From the NCBI GenBank assembly GCA_003242495.1, contig QGUO01000081.1, positions 1-11,025 of the forward strand: a stretch of 11,025 nt of DNA, read 5' to 3'. This DNA is from Pseudomonadota bacterium (GTDB lineage: Bacteria > Pseudomonadota > Gammaproteobacteria > Steroidobacterales > Steroidobacteraceae). The translations under genes were made by a program, and so were the position numbers. Shown here piece by piece: positions 1 to 6,773 of the stretch (within the stretch, counting starts at the first letter, position 1; each line of letters opens with the position of its first letter). The notes beneath the pieces are model-generated. The model was not told the DNA's origin, searched no databases, and saw only the letters and a program-made list of their open reading frames with translations.

Positions 1-1
1 A

Positions 2-745
2 ACCTGGGCGGGATACCTGTTGGGGTTCGCGCTGGGCGGATTTTTCGACGGCATCCTGTTGCACCAGATCCTGCAATGGCACCACCTGTTGCTCGGCGTC
101 GACGCCGAACCGTTGCAGGACATTCGAGTGCAGATCCTGGCCGACGGACTGTTCCATCTGTTGATGTACGGCATCGCCCTGGTGGGCTTGTGGGCCCTGT
201 GGCGTGCACACCGGCAGGGCATCGTGCCGTCAGGGCGGCGCTTGCTGGGCGATGCGCTCATCGGTTTCGGGGCCTGGCACATCATGGATGCACTCGTCGC
301 GCATTGGCTGCTCGGCATCCATCGCATCAAGATGGATTCGCCGAACCTGCTGCTCTGGGATCTCGTCTGGCTCGCCGCGTTCGGCGTCGCGCCCGCGGTG
401 GCCGGGGTGCTGCTGCGCAGCAGTACGCGAGGAGGGCCGGCCGGCGGCAGCCCTGCGGCTGCCGCGCTGAGCATGGCGGCGCTGCTGGGCGGACCGCTCG
501 GCGCGCTGCCTCCGCGGGATGCCGACCAGGTCGCGGTGCTGGTGCGCCCTGCCGAGGCCAATCGGTTGCTGGACGGCCTGCAGCGCATCGACGGCGCCAT
601 TCTTTGGGCCGATCGCAGCGGTGCGCTGTGGGTGTTCCGGGTGAACGCGGCCGACGAGGCTGCGGCGCTTTATGCGCACGGCGCGCTGCTGGTCACTGCC
701 TCGCCCGCGGCCCTCGGCTGCCTGGCGTGGACCCGGACTGGCTGA
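2..745 (+). CDS. DUF2243-type membrane protein with extra C-terminal segment (5'-truncated)
   Basis: The open frame enters from the left edge, so the true start is outside the window; 247 residues are visible. Residues 1-140 fit the DUF2243 family of predicted membrane proteins. The conserved opening GGFFDGILLHQILQWHH is at 12-28, and four hydrophobic segments lie near 5-20, 49-68, 82-104 and 117-138. They are rich in histidines (H21, H27, H28, H52, H93, H101, H107) that could bind a metal or haem; that is inference. The family function is unknown. After the fourth helix comes a Gly/Ala/Pro stretch (141-152) and a hydrophobic stretch (152-170, AAAALSMAALLGG). A soluble-looking segment of about 75 residues (172-247) follows, which I do not recognise and which the family does not normally carry. 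A TTG at 20 is a poor start because it would cut the first helix. The gene converges on the aspartyl protease gene with 10 bases between the stop codons. Family call fairly sure; role unknown. Confidence 0.8.
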   Translation, partial: TWAGYLLGFALGGFFDGILLHQILQWHHLLLGVDAEPLQDIRVQILADGLFHLLMYGIALVGLWALWRAHRQGIVPSGRRLLGDALIGFGAWHIMDALVAHWLLGIHRIKMDSPNLLLWDLVWLAAFGVAPAVAGVLLRSSTRGGPAGGSPAAAALSMAALLGGPLGALPPRDADQVAVLVRPAEANRLLDGLQRIDGAILWADRSGALWVFRVNAADEAAALYAHGALLVTASPAALGCLAWTRTG

Positions 746-755
746 CCATCGGGCT

Positions 756-1814
756 TCACGAAGCTTGAACCGGCTCGGCCGGATTCGACGCCTCGCCCAT
801 CGGTGCCGACGGGCCGCGCACACACCATGCACAGCGTCGCGGACGAATGTGCAACTCGCGCAAGCGGTAATCGATCACCAGCGTATCGAGCAGGCCGAGC
901 ACGTCCATGCCGATGAGCAGCACCGGCTGGCGCGTGAGCTTCCAGTGCTCGAAGATGGCGATATCGCTGAACGTGACGTGCAGCCCCTGAATGTTCACCC
1001 CGCCGAAGGCGATGGGGGGCGTGGCGATGCTCTGGCCTTCGGCGACGTCGAGCGTCACGCCCACGATGGTCTGGGTCATCGGTTCCTTGCGCGCGCGGCG
1101 GATCAGCGCCGTGCGCAGCGCCTCGTTGCCCACCGTCGTCTGCGCCCCGGTGTCGATGACCGCCGTGGTGCGCACCTTGCCGATGAGCAGGTCCACGGTC
1201 AGCAGCCCCCCGTGTGCGAGGCGCACGGGAATGCGGTAAAAGCCCTGCGCCGCACGCTGCCCGCGCGAGCGCGTGATCTCGATGCGATCGCGCGCGAAGT
1301 CGATATAGATGCGCTTGTCCTTGAGGCCTTCGATGCCGAGCACGCCTTCGGCGCCACCGAACACGTCCGCCACCACCGGCAGCCGGGCGCCCTCGATGAG
1401 CAGGTCGCCCACCTCGATGCGCTCGACGTCGATGGCGGACACGATGGCCGAGCCGGTGACGCCATGCACACGCACGCGCTTGGCTGCGCTCAGCTCGATA
1501 CCGAGCGCTTGGGCGACGCTGCCGATGACCGCGGAGCGGCTTGCACCCGTATCGAGCACCAGCCGGAACGGCCCCTGGCCGTTGATCATGACGGGCGCCC
1601 AGATCCGACCGATACGATCGCGCCGCGTCGGCGCGACGTAGCGCGGTTCCGGCGCTTCGACCAGGACCTCCTCGAACGCGCCCCCCTCGCCCGCCGCCTG
1701 CGTGACCGGGGAGGCCGACGCCATGCCTTGATCATCGAGTGGTTGCGACGCAGCAGACGTCGCCATGCCCGGCAGCAACACCATCGCGACAGCTACACGG
1801 CAGAACGCGCGCAT
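756..1814 (-). CDS. Exported retropepsin-like aspartyl protease with two DTGA motifs
   Basis: 352 residues. The first 25 residues form a signal peptide (basic MRAFCR, hydrophobic VAVAMVLLPGMA, then a cleavage-like SAAS around 20-23), so the protein should act in the periplasm or outside the inner membrane. Two clan-AA lobes follow. The first has DTGAS at 88-92 and closes with GVLGIEGL and IYIDF (157-173). The second has DTGAQT at 221-226 and closes with LLIGMDVLG and LVIDY (299-316). Each lobe supplies one catalytic Asp (D88, D221), giving a pseudo-dimeric retropepsin-like active site in a single chain. The substrate is unknown. The ATG at 1814 is preferred over one 24 bases upstream because a GGGGGGAG ribosome site sits 6 bases before it and the signal peptide begins there. 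The gene lies 122 bases downstream of the M48 protease gene on the same strand. The C-terminal 30 residues (Cys-, Pro- and Ser-containing) have no clear counterpart. It could also be a non-proteolytic relative, but both DTG motifs are intact. Confidence 0.85.
   Translation of the reverse strand: MRAFCRVAVAMVLLPGMATSAASQPLDDQGMASASPVTQAAGEGGAFEEVLVEAPEPRYVAPTRRDRIGRIWAPVMINGQGPFRLVLDTGASRSAVIGSVAQALGIELSAAKRVRVHGVTGSAIVSAIDVERIEVGDLLIEGARLPVVADVFGGAEGVLGIEGLKDKRIYIDFARDRIEITRSRGQRAAQGFYRIPVRLAHGGLLTVDLLIGKVRTTAVIDTGAQTTVGNEALRTALIRRARKEPMTQTIVGVTLDVAEGQSIATPPIAFGGVNIQGLHVTFSDIAIFEHWKLTRQPVLLIGMDVLGLLDTLVIDYRLRELHIRPRRCAWCVRGPSAPMGEASNPAEPVQAS
770..782. other. Short GC hairpin near convergent gene ends
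   Basis: CCGGC (770-774) and GCCGG (778-782) form a 5-bp stem with a 3-base loop, starting 25 bases past the DUF2243 stop codon. It lies inside the last codons of the opposing aspartyl protease gene. No T-tract follows on the plus strand, so a terminator role for the DUF2243 gene is only a weak suggestion. In DNA this GC-rich a 5-bp stem can arise by chance. Confidence 0.2.
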
Positions 1815-1820
1815 GCTGGA

Positions 1821-1828
1821 CTCCCCCC
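1821..1828 (-). promoter_or_regulatory. Ribosome binding site setting the aspartyl protease start
   Basis: On the minus strand GGGGGGAG is followed by a 6-base spacer (TCCAGC) and the ATG at 1814. This supports 1814 over the alternative ATG at 1838, which has no comparable purine run at a suitable distance. Confidence 0.6.
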
Positions 1829-1904
1829 GCTCCACCATCGATTCCGAGCCGATTGCGCACGCAGCGGCCACGTGCCGATCACCGGGCGTTTGGACAACCG
1901 TCAC

Positions 1905-1924
1905 GTCCGGAGATTCCTCCGGAC
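1905..1924 (-). terminator. Perfect 8-bp hairpin after the M48 protease gene, possible terminator or processing site
   Basis: GTCCGGAG (1905-1912) and CTCCGGAC (1917-1924) are exact reverse complements around a 4-base loop. The hairpin begins 12 bases after the M48 stop codon on the minus strand and lies 90 bases upstream of the aspartyl protease start. Position and symmetry suggest an intergenic terminator or an mRNA processing or stability element between the two genes. No T-run follows on the minus strand (next bases GTGACGGTTGTCC), so it is not a classical intrinsic terminator. A dimeric protein binding site is an alternative reading. Confidence 0.4.
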
Positions 1925-1936
1925 AGGCATGGCGGG

Positions 1937-3442
1937 TCAAGCGGCCTGCGCTTCCTGCATCTTCGTCCAGAAGCGGTTCGCCTCCGAGCGCCGCCCGCGC
2001 TGCTCGAGATAAGCATATCCCGCCCGGGCGGCGTCGAGGGCCATTTCCTTGTCCTGTTGGGCCACCAGCAGGAGGTGATCCAGCCCCCGGTCCTCGCCAC
2101 GCTCGAGCAGCAGCTGCGCGAGGAGCATATGCGCCCTGGGCGCCGGCTCGGGGCGCGCCACCAGCACCCCGAGCGCTTCGATCGCCGCCTCCGTGGCATC
2201 CACTTCGAGCAGCAGCGTCGCCTTCTCCCAAAGCTGCTCGGCCGACAGTTCGCTGTCCGGGTGACGCTCCAGCGCCCGCAGCTTTGCCCGGGTTTGCTTG
2301 AGCGCCTCGTGCTGCTCGCGCCATTGCGGCCCGTACTCGCGCAACCACTCCTCGTCGAAGTGTTTCACCAACGAAGCCGCCGAGGGCGCCAGCAATGCCA
2401 GCGCCGAGCGTCCGGTGTCGTATGTCGGCAGCATGGGCTCGATGGCCAACGCCGCCAGTCGCTCCGTCAGGCTGGGGTGTGTATCTCCAGGCGTGGCCAG
2501 GCGCCTCAGGGCCTGGGTCAGCCACTCCTCGCAGGCCCACTGCTTCTCGGCGACCTTGTAGGCGCGATGCATCAGCGAGTACGGCGGATAGGGCGGCTCG
2601 GGAGAGCGCTCGAGCTGCGAGTACAGTCGCGGCCAGAAGACTTCCTCGAGGAAGCGACCCACGAGATCGACTTTGATCAACGCGCTCGCGATGCTGCGGT
2701 CGTTGGTGACGTACGCCGCGACCTGGTCGGCATCGTACTCGTGCTTGCGGGCGAGCACGAATGAGTAGGCTTGGAAATACGGCGCATACCAGCCGTAGAA
2801 ATACGCCAATAACCGCTCAAGACCGTTTCTTGGCTCTGCGAAGCGCGCCTCGAGCGCATGCCAGGTGCGACGCTGACGATAGATCCAGGATTTGAACTTG
2901 CCGTGATGACCCGAGAGATGGCCGAGCTCGTGAGCGAGCACTGCCTGGAATTCCTCGGTATCGAGCGCGATGAGCAGCGGCAGGCCGATGACCAGATGAT
3001 TGCGATAGTTCCCGAACACCCCCCACCGGGGGATCTGACTGATGCCGGCATCGAACTCGCCCGTGAGCGTCACCGAATGCACCGGCACACCGCCGACCGC
3101 CTCGCACATCTGGTCGATGAGGGTGAACAAGCGGGGCGCCTCGGCGCGTTCCAGCGGACGTCCCGTGGGGCCGTCGAGCTTCACCCACAGCACGCGCACC
3201 ACGGCTGCGAGCGTCACGCTGCCGAACAAAGCGGCCAGCATCGAGGTGGGTCGGGGCGGCCCGCCCGAGAACAAAGGCGCCAACGCGTGCCAGCCGGTCG
3301 CCAGGATGGCGAACGCAAGCAGAGCGATGACGAGATAGCCCAGCGCCGCCACGGCCGCCACCTTGGCCGTGTACCAACCCGGATGATCCTCCGCATCCCG
3401 CTCCAGCCGCGCGACCAGCAGCGAGAACTCCTGTCTATCCAT
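1937..3442 (-). CDS. Membrane-anchored M48-family zinc metalloprotease
   Basis: 501 residues. Two hydrophobic segments near the N-terminus (about 29-51 and 67-86) anchor the protein in the membrane. The zinc site HELGH is at 171-175, followed by SGHHGKF. The probable third ligand is the glutamate in EYDAD (E235), and the M48-typical THPS(L)TERLAAL is at 321-331. These place it in peptidase family M48 (Ste24/HtpX-like), whose members cut membrane or envelope proteins. The region 401-490 is alpha-helical and tetratricopeptide-like, which may present partners. The start at 3442 gives an ordinary N-terminus (MDRQEFSLLV), although its ribosome site is weak (GAG 10 bases upstream). A GTG at 3607, overlapping the cbbR stop, would add 55 residues of Arg/Gly-rich sequence that does not look like real protein. 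It lies 161 bases downstream of cbbR on the same strand. No functional link to carbon fixation is evident. Substrate unknown. Confidence 0.88.
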   Translation of the reverse strand: MDRQEFSLLVARLERDAEDHPGWYTAKVAAVAALGYLVIALLAFAILATGWHALAPLFSGGPPRPTSMLAALFGSVTLAAVVRVLWVKLDGPTGRPLERAEAPRLFTLIDQMCEAVGGVPVHSVTLTGEFDAGISQIPRWGVFGNYRNHLVIGLPLLIALDTEEFQAVLAHELGHLSGHHGKFKSWIYRQRRTWHALEARFAEPRNGLERLLAYFYGWYAPYFQAYSFVLARKHEYDADQVAAYVTNDRSIASALIKVDLVGRFLEEVFWPRLYSQLERSPEPPYPPYSLMHRAYKVAEKQWACEEWLTQALRRLATPGDTHPSLTERLAALAIEPMLPTYDTGRSALALLAPSAASLVKHFDEEWLREYGPQWREQHEALKQTRAKLRALERHPDSELSAEQLWEKATLLLEVDATEAAIEALGVLVARPEPAPRAHMLLAQLLLERGEDRGLDHLLLVAQQDKEMALDAARAGYAYLEQRGRRSEANRFWTKMQEAQAA

Positions 3443-3540
3443 GGACCGACCGCTCACGGATGAGAAACCGCCGGAGGGGAGCCTACGGTGGCCGGCGCGG
3501 GCAATCGTGTGACGCAGTTCGCAGTTTCCGTCCCGACCGA

Positions 3541-3559
3541 GGCGGCACGCCGGGCCGCC
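3541..3559 (-). other. GC hairpin in the cbbR-M48 spacer
   Basis: GGCGGC (3541-3546) and GCCGCC (3554-3559) form a 6-bp stem with a 7-base loop, 44 bases past the cbbR stop on the minus strand. No T-tract follows. It may contribute to cbbR transcript ending or may be a chance product of the GC-rich spacer. The rest of this 161-base spacer (3443-3603) shows no convincing promoter or other feature. Confidence 0.25.
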
Positions 3560-3603
3560 GCCCCCCGCACGCGCATGCCCCGCACCGCGGCGGAGCCGAA
3601 GCG

Positions 3604-4590
3604 TCACCCGCCCGGGCCGCCACGCCCCGAACCGCCGGAGCCCGCCGGGGGCTGACGCCGTCGCTGCGGCAGGTCCACGCCCACGGCATCACGGATGATG
3701 CGGGCGCCGTCGCTGAGCAGGAAGCCGCGAAACGCCGCGGCGATGGGCGAAAGGCGCTTCTCACGCAAGTGAATCACGAACCAGTCGCGCACGATGGGCA
3801 GCCCGGCCACGTTCAGGATGGCGAGCTTGCCCGCGGCGAGCTCGAGACCGATGGTGTGCAGCGACAGGAAGCTGATGCCCATGCCGGCCATGACCGACTG
3901 CTTGATGGTCTCGTTGCTGCTCGCTTCCATCCAGGCGCGAAAGCGCACACCGTGAGCGCGAAAGACATGCTCCATCGACGCACGCGTGCCGGAGCCTTCC
4001 TCGCGGATCACGAATGCCTCCCGGGAGAGTCGCTCGAGCGGAATGTGTCGCCGTCCGGCGAGCGGATGATCGGGCGCGGCGATGATCACCTGCGGATGCT
4101 GTGCAAAGGACTCGGCCACGGTGTCGAGCTCGCGCGGCGGACGGCCCATGATCATCAGATCGGTGTCGTTCGCCGCGAGCTGCTCGATGATCTCCTTGCG
4201 GTTGCCGACCGAGAACTTGATGGTCACTTCCGGATACATATTCACGAACGCGGCCAGCAGCGAAGGCACGAAATACTTCGCCGTGCTCACCGCGCCCAGT
4301 TTCAGCTCGCCGCGCTTCAGACCGCGCAGCGCCGCGAGCGATTCGCCCGCCTCGCGCATCAGATCGTTCGCCTGTTGCGCATAACGCACGAGCTCGGCGC
4401 CGGCTGCCGTGAGATGGATCTTGCGCCCGACCTGCTCGATCAGCGCCAGGCCGGCCTGCTCTTCGAGAAGCTTGACCTGCTGCGATACGGCCGGCTGTGT
4501 GAGGTGCAGCTCGCGCGCGGCGCGCGTGAACGAGCCATGGCGCGCCACCGCAGCGAATACCCGCAGCTGCCGCAATGTTGCGTTGCGCAT
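3604..4590 (-). CDS. cbbR: CbbR, LysR-type regulator of the cbb operon
   Basis: 328 residues. The N-terminal winged helix-turn-helix is clear (MRNATLRQLRVFAAVARHGS, then FTRAARELHLTQPAVSQQVK at 21-40), followed by a linker helix and an effector-binding domain from about residue 95. The segment STAKYFVPS (102-110) is characteristic of CbbR proteins within the LysR family. CbbR senses metabolites such as ribulose bisphosphate or NADPH, depending on species, and activates cbb genes. The ATG at 4590 is chosen because GGAGG lies 4 bases upstream and the protein begins as CbbRs usually do. An ORF extension to 4635 would place 15 atypical residues over the promoter region. The gene is divergent from cbbL with 158 bases between start codons, the standard arrangement. 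Like most LysR regulators it probably represses itself from the shared region. The last 20 residues are a Gly/Arg/Pro-rich tail that looks unstructured. Confidence 0.95.
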   Translation of the reverse strand: MRNATLRQLRVFAAVARHGSFTRAARELHLTQPAVSQQVKLLEEQAGLALIEQVGRKIHLTAAGAELVRYAQQANDLMREAGESLAALRGLKRGELKLGAVSTAKYFVPSLLAAFVNMYPEVTIKFSVGNRKEIIEQLAANDTDLMIMGRPPRELDTVAESFAQHPQVIIAAPDHPLAGRRHIPLERLSREAFVIREEGSGTRASMEHVFRAHGVRFRAWMEASSNETIKQSVMAGMGISFLSLHTIGLELAAGKLAILNVAGLPIVRDWFVIHLREKRLSPIAAAFRGFLLSDGARIIRDAVGVDLPQRRRQPPAGSGGSGRGGPGG

Positions 4591-4594
4591 GCCG

Positions 4595-4599
4595 CCTCC
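4595..4599 (-). promoter_or_regulatory. Ribosome binding site setting the cbbR start
   Basis: GGAGG on the minus strand sits 4 bases before the ATG at 4590. It supports this start over the in-frame codon 45 bases upstream. Confidence 0.6.
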
Positions 4600-4635
4600 G
4601 TCATGCCGGCGACCCGCCGGCCTCGGGACACTCAA

Positions 4636-4648
4636 TAAAAAAATCTTA
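4636..4648. promoter_or_regulatory. Probable CbbR binding site (TAA-N7-TTA)
   Basis: TAAAAAAATCTTA fits the LysR T-N11-A box and the TNA-N7-TNA form reported for CbbR sites. The flanking bases extend the symmetry to ATAA-N7-TTAT. It lies in the only clearly AT-rich patch of the divergent cbbR/cbbL region, 46 bases upstream of the cbbR start and 101 bases upstream of the cbbL start. If the TTGGAC at 4671-4676 is the cbbL -35 element, transcription would begin near 4706 and the box would be centred near -64, the usual place for a LysR recognition site. I did not find a good -10 element at the matching position, nor a second perfect TNA-N7/8-TNA site. Site call by pattern only. Confidence 0.55.
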
Positions 4649-4748
4649 TCGATCCGCGAAGAATATACGATTGGACCTAATGCTCTGTCGAGGTCAGGCT
4701 CTCTCCCTTAGTAACGGGCAACCGCAAGCGCGATCACGGGAGCACACG

Positions 4749-6266
4749 ATGAGCACAGACCCCAGGAGCAATGACTCCAGCGTCGAGACCGGGGCGGTTC
4801 CCAGCGGAACCGAGCGTCCCGCGGCGCGCTCGGGCGCCGAGCGCTATCGGGCCGGCGTCCTGAAATACGCTGAAATGGGCTATTGGGACAGCGACTATGA
4901 GCCCAAGGAGACGGACATCCTGGCGCTGTTTCGCATCACGCCCCAGGAAGGGGTCGACCCCGCCGAAGCCGCGGCCGCGGTAGCCGGTGAATCCTCCACG
5001 GCGACCTGGACGGTGGTGTGGACCGACCGGCTCACGGCCTGCGAGCGTTATCGCGCGAAGGCCTATCGCATCGAACCGGTACCGGGGACGCCGGGCCAGT
5101 ACTTTGCCTACATCGCGTACGACCTGGATCTCTTCGAGCCGGGATCGATCGCCAATCTCACCGCCTCCATCATCGGCAACGTCTTCGGTTTCAAGCCCCT
5201 CAAAGCGCTCAGGCTCGAGGACATGCGCCTGCCGGCGGCGTACGTGAAGACCTTTGCCGGCCCCCCGACCGGCATCGTGGTCGAGCGCGAGCGGCTCGAC
5301 AAGTTCGGCCGGCCACTGCTCGGCGCGACGGTCAAGCCCAAGCTGGGTCTGTCCGGAAAGAATTACGGACGGGTGGTGTACGAGGCACTCAAGGGAGGCC
5401 TCGACTTCACCAAGGACGACGAGAACATCAACTCACAGCCCTTCATGCATTGGCGTGATCGCTTCCTCTACTGCATGGAGGCGGTCAACCGTGCCCAGGC
5501 CGCGACCGGCGAAGTGAAGGGCCACTACCTGAACGTCACCGCCGCGACGCTCGAAGACATGTACGAGCGCGCCGAGTTCGCCAAGGAGCTCGGCTCGGTC
5601 ATCGTGATGATCGACCTGGTGATCGGTTACACGGCCATCCAGTCGATGTCGAACTGGGCACGCCGCAACGACATGATCCTGCACCTGCACCGCGCCGGGC
5701 ATTCGACTTACACGCGGCAGAAGTCTCACGGCGTGTCGTTCCGCGTGCTGGCGAAATGGATGCGACTCGCCGGCGTGGACCACCTGCACGCAGGCACCGT
5801 GGTCGGCAAGCTCGAGGGCGACCCGAATACCGTGGGAGGCTTTTACGACGTGCTGCGCGAGCCCCACAACGCGATGAATCTGCAACGCGGCCTGTTCTTC
5901 GAGCAGGACTGGGCGGGCCTGGGGAAGGTGATGCCGGTGGCCTCCGGCGGCATTCACGCCGGGCAAATGCACCAGCTGCTCGGCTACCTCGGCGAGGACA
6001 CGGTGCTGCAGTTCGGCGGCGGCACCATCGGGCACCCCATGGGCATCGCGGCCGGCGCCACCGCCAATCGTGTCGCGCTCGAGGCCATGGTGCTCGCGCG
6101 CAACGAGGGCCGCGACATCTGGCGCGAAGGGCCGGACATTCTCGCGGCCGCCGCCCGTCACTGCACGCCGCTGCGCGCGGCGCTCGATACATGGGGCGAC
6201 GTCACGTTCGATTACGCGAGCACCGACACGCCCGACTTCGTTCCCACGCCCACGGAGGCTGCGTAG
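4749..6266 (+). CDS. cbbL: RuBisCO large subunit, form IC (red-type)
   Basis: 505 residues. It carboxylates (or oxygenates) ribulose-1,5-bisphosphate in the cytosol as the catalytic subunit of an L8S8 complex. Catalytic features are intact: KPK at 196-198; K222, the lysine that is carbamylated, with D224 and E225 as Mg ligands in GGLDFTKDDEN; H314 and R315 in LHLHRAGH; loop-6 lysine K354 in VVGKLEGDP; S399 in VASGGIHAG; GGGT at 423-426. The stretch MGYWDSDYEPK and VAGESSTATWTVVWTD mark it as red-type form IC. The C-terminal tail (about 485-505, TFDYASTDTPDFVPT) is the part CbbX threads in red-type enzymes. The N-terminus before KYAEMGYW is about 38 residues, longer than the roughly 20-25 I recall for form IC. 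The ATG at 4749 has GGGAG 6 bases upstream and no later ATG precedes the conserved region, so the extension looks real. First gene of the operon. Confidence 0.98.
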   Translation: MSTDPRSNDSSVETGAVPSGTERPAARSGAERYRAGVLKYAEMGYWDSDYEPKETDILALFRITPQEGVDPAEAAAAVAGESSTATWTVVWTDRLTACERYRAKAYRIEPVPGTPGQYFAYIAYDLDLFEPGSIANLTASIIGNVFGFKPLKALRLEDMRLPAAYVKTFAGPPTGIVVERERLDKFGRPLLGATVKPKLGLSGKNYGRVVYEALKGGLDFTKDDENINSQPFMHWRDRFLYCMEAVNRAQAATGEVKGHYLNVTAATLEDMYERAEFAKELGSVIVMIDLVIGYTAIQSMSNWARRNDMILHLHRAGHSTYTRQKSHGVSFRVLAKWMRLAGVDHLHAGTVVGKLEGDPNTVGGFYDVLREPHNAMNLQRGLFFEQDWAGLGKVMPVASGGIHAGQMHQLLGYLGEDTVLQFGGGTIGHPMGIAAGATANRVALEAMVLARNEGRDIWREGPDILAAAARHCTPLRAALDTWGDVTFDYASTDTPDFVPTPTEAA

Positions 6267-6356
6267 CCGGCAACGGCGCCCGTTTCAGCCATTGGGCAGG
6301 ACCGAGCGGGATACGGGATCCGGCCAGCGTCGACAGCTCATCTCAGGAGCGCACAC

Positions 6357-6773
6357 ATGCGATTGACCCAAGGTACGTTTTCCTTTCTTCCAGACCTCAC
6401 CGACGAGCAGATCCTCGCACAGATCGAGTATTGCCTCGAGCAGGGCTGGGCCGTCTCGATCGAGTACACCGACGATCCCCATCCGCGCAACACTTACTGG
6501 GAGATGTTCGGCAATCCGATGTTCGATCTGAAGGACGCTGCCGGCGCCCTGCGCGAGATCCAGGAGTGCCGTGCGACCTATCCCCAGCACTACATCAAGG
6601 TGAACGCCTTCGATGCCACGCGCGGCGTCGAATCGCTGCGTCTGTCATTCATCGTGGGGCGCCCGTCCGAGGAACCCGGCTTCGGCCTCACACGTGAGGA
6701 GGGTCCCGGTCGCGTACAGCGCTACTCCTTGCGCTCCTACGCGACGCAGCGCCCCGAAGGATGGCGGTACTAG
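6357..6773 (+). CDS. cbbS: RuBisCO small subunit, form IC (red-type)
   Basis: 138 residues, the usual length for form IC small subunits. The N-terminus MRLTQGTFSFLPDLTDEQI and the core WAVSIEYTDDPHPRNTYWEM (31-50) are family signatures. The C-terminal extension GFGLTREEGPGRVQRYSLRS onward (108-138) corresponds to the extra beta-hairpin of red-type small subunits. It lines the central pore of the L8S8 complex and replaces the loop and the chaperone needs of green-type enzymes. The start has AGGAG 7 bases upstream (6345-6349). It lies 90 bases after cbbL; that spacer shows only the ribosome site. A 141-base spacer follows before cbbX, leaving room for transcript processing that could keep cbbLS mRNA above the downstream genes. 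Identification is certain. Confidence 0.97.
   Translation: MRLTQGTFSFLPDLTDEQILAQIEYCLEQGWAVSIEYTDDPHPRNTYWEMFGNPMFDLKDAAGALREIQECRATYPQHYIKVNAFDATRGVESLRLSFIVGRPSEEPGFGLTREEGPGRVQRYSLRSYATQRPEGWRY

Larger units (their letters stand above)
4591..4748. promoter_or_regulatory. Divergent cbbR/cbbL control region
   Basis: This 158-base spacer must hold the cbbL operon promoter and probably the cbbR promoter. AT-rich sequence is concentrated at 4634-4681 (poly-A run, GAATATACGATT, CCTAAT) in an otherwise GC-rich window. Candidate elements are a -35-like TTGGAC (4671-4676) and a -10-like TACGAT (4666-4671), but they do not form one well-spaced sigma-70 pair. This suits a promoter that needs an activator. 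Further down, TTAGTAA (4708-4714) is a small palindrome within the leader. The cbbL ribosome site GGGAG is at 4738-4742. Confidence 0.7.

Noticed and set aside
672..2012. Long plus-strand open frame opposite the aspartyl protease gene
   Set aside because: Its product is Arg/His/Ala-rich without any domain. It is the usual antisense shadow in GC-rich DNA, and the minus strand has a signal peptide and two DTGA motifs.
3443..3607. 55-residue N-terminal extension of the M48 protease from a GTG overlapping the cbbR stop
   Set aside because: The added residues are Arg/Gly-rich and unlike family N-termini, and the ATG at 3442 starts directly before the conserved region. The weak ribosome site at 3442 leaves slight doubt.
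3460..4638. Plus-strand open frame of 392 codons opposite cbbR
   Set aside because: It lies antisense to a clear LysR-type regulator, has His/Arg-rich composition and no recognisable motif.
4671..4699. Sigma-70 promoter with TTGGAC as -35
   Set aside because: At 16-18 base spacing the -10 positions read TCAGGC or similar, a poor match. It is kept only as a -35-like element within the control region, not as a promoter call.
4575..4748. In-frame 58-codon extension of cbbL upstream of 4749
   Set aside because: It would run through the cbbR start and the AT-rich promoter island, and the ATG at 4749 has a proper ribosome site.
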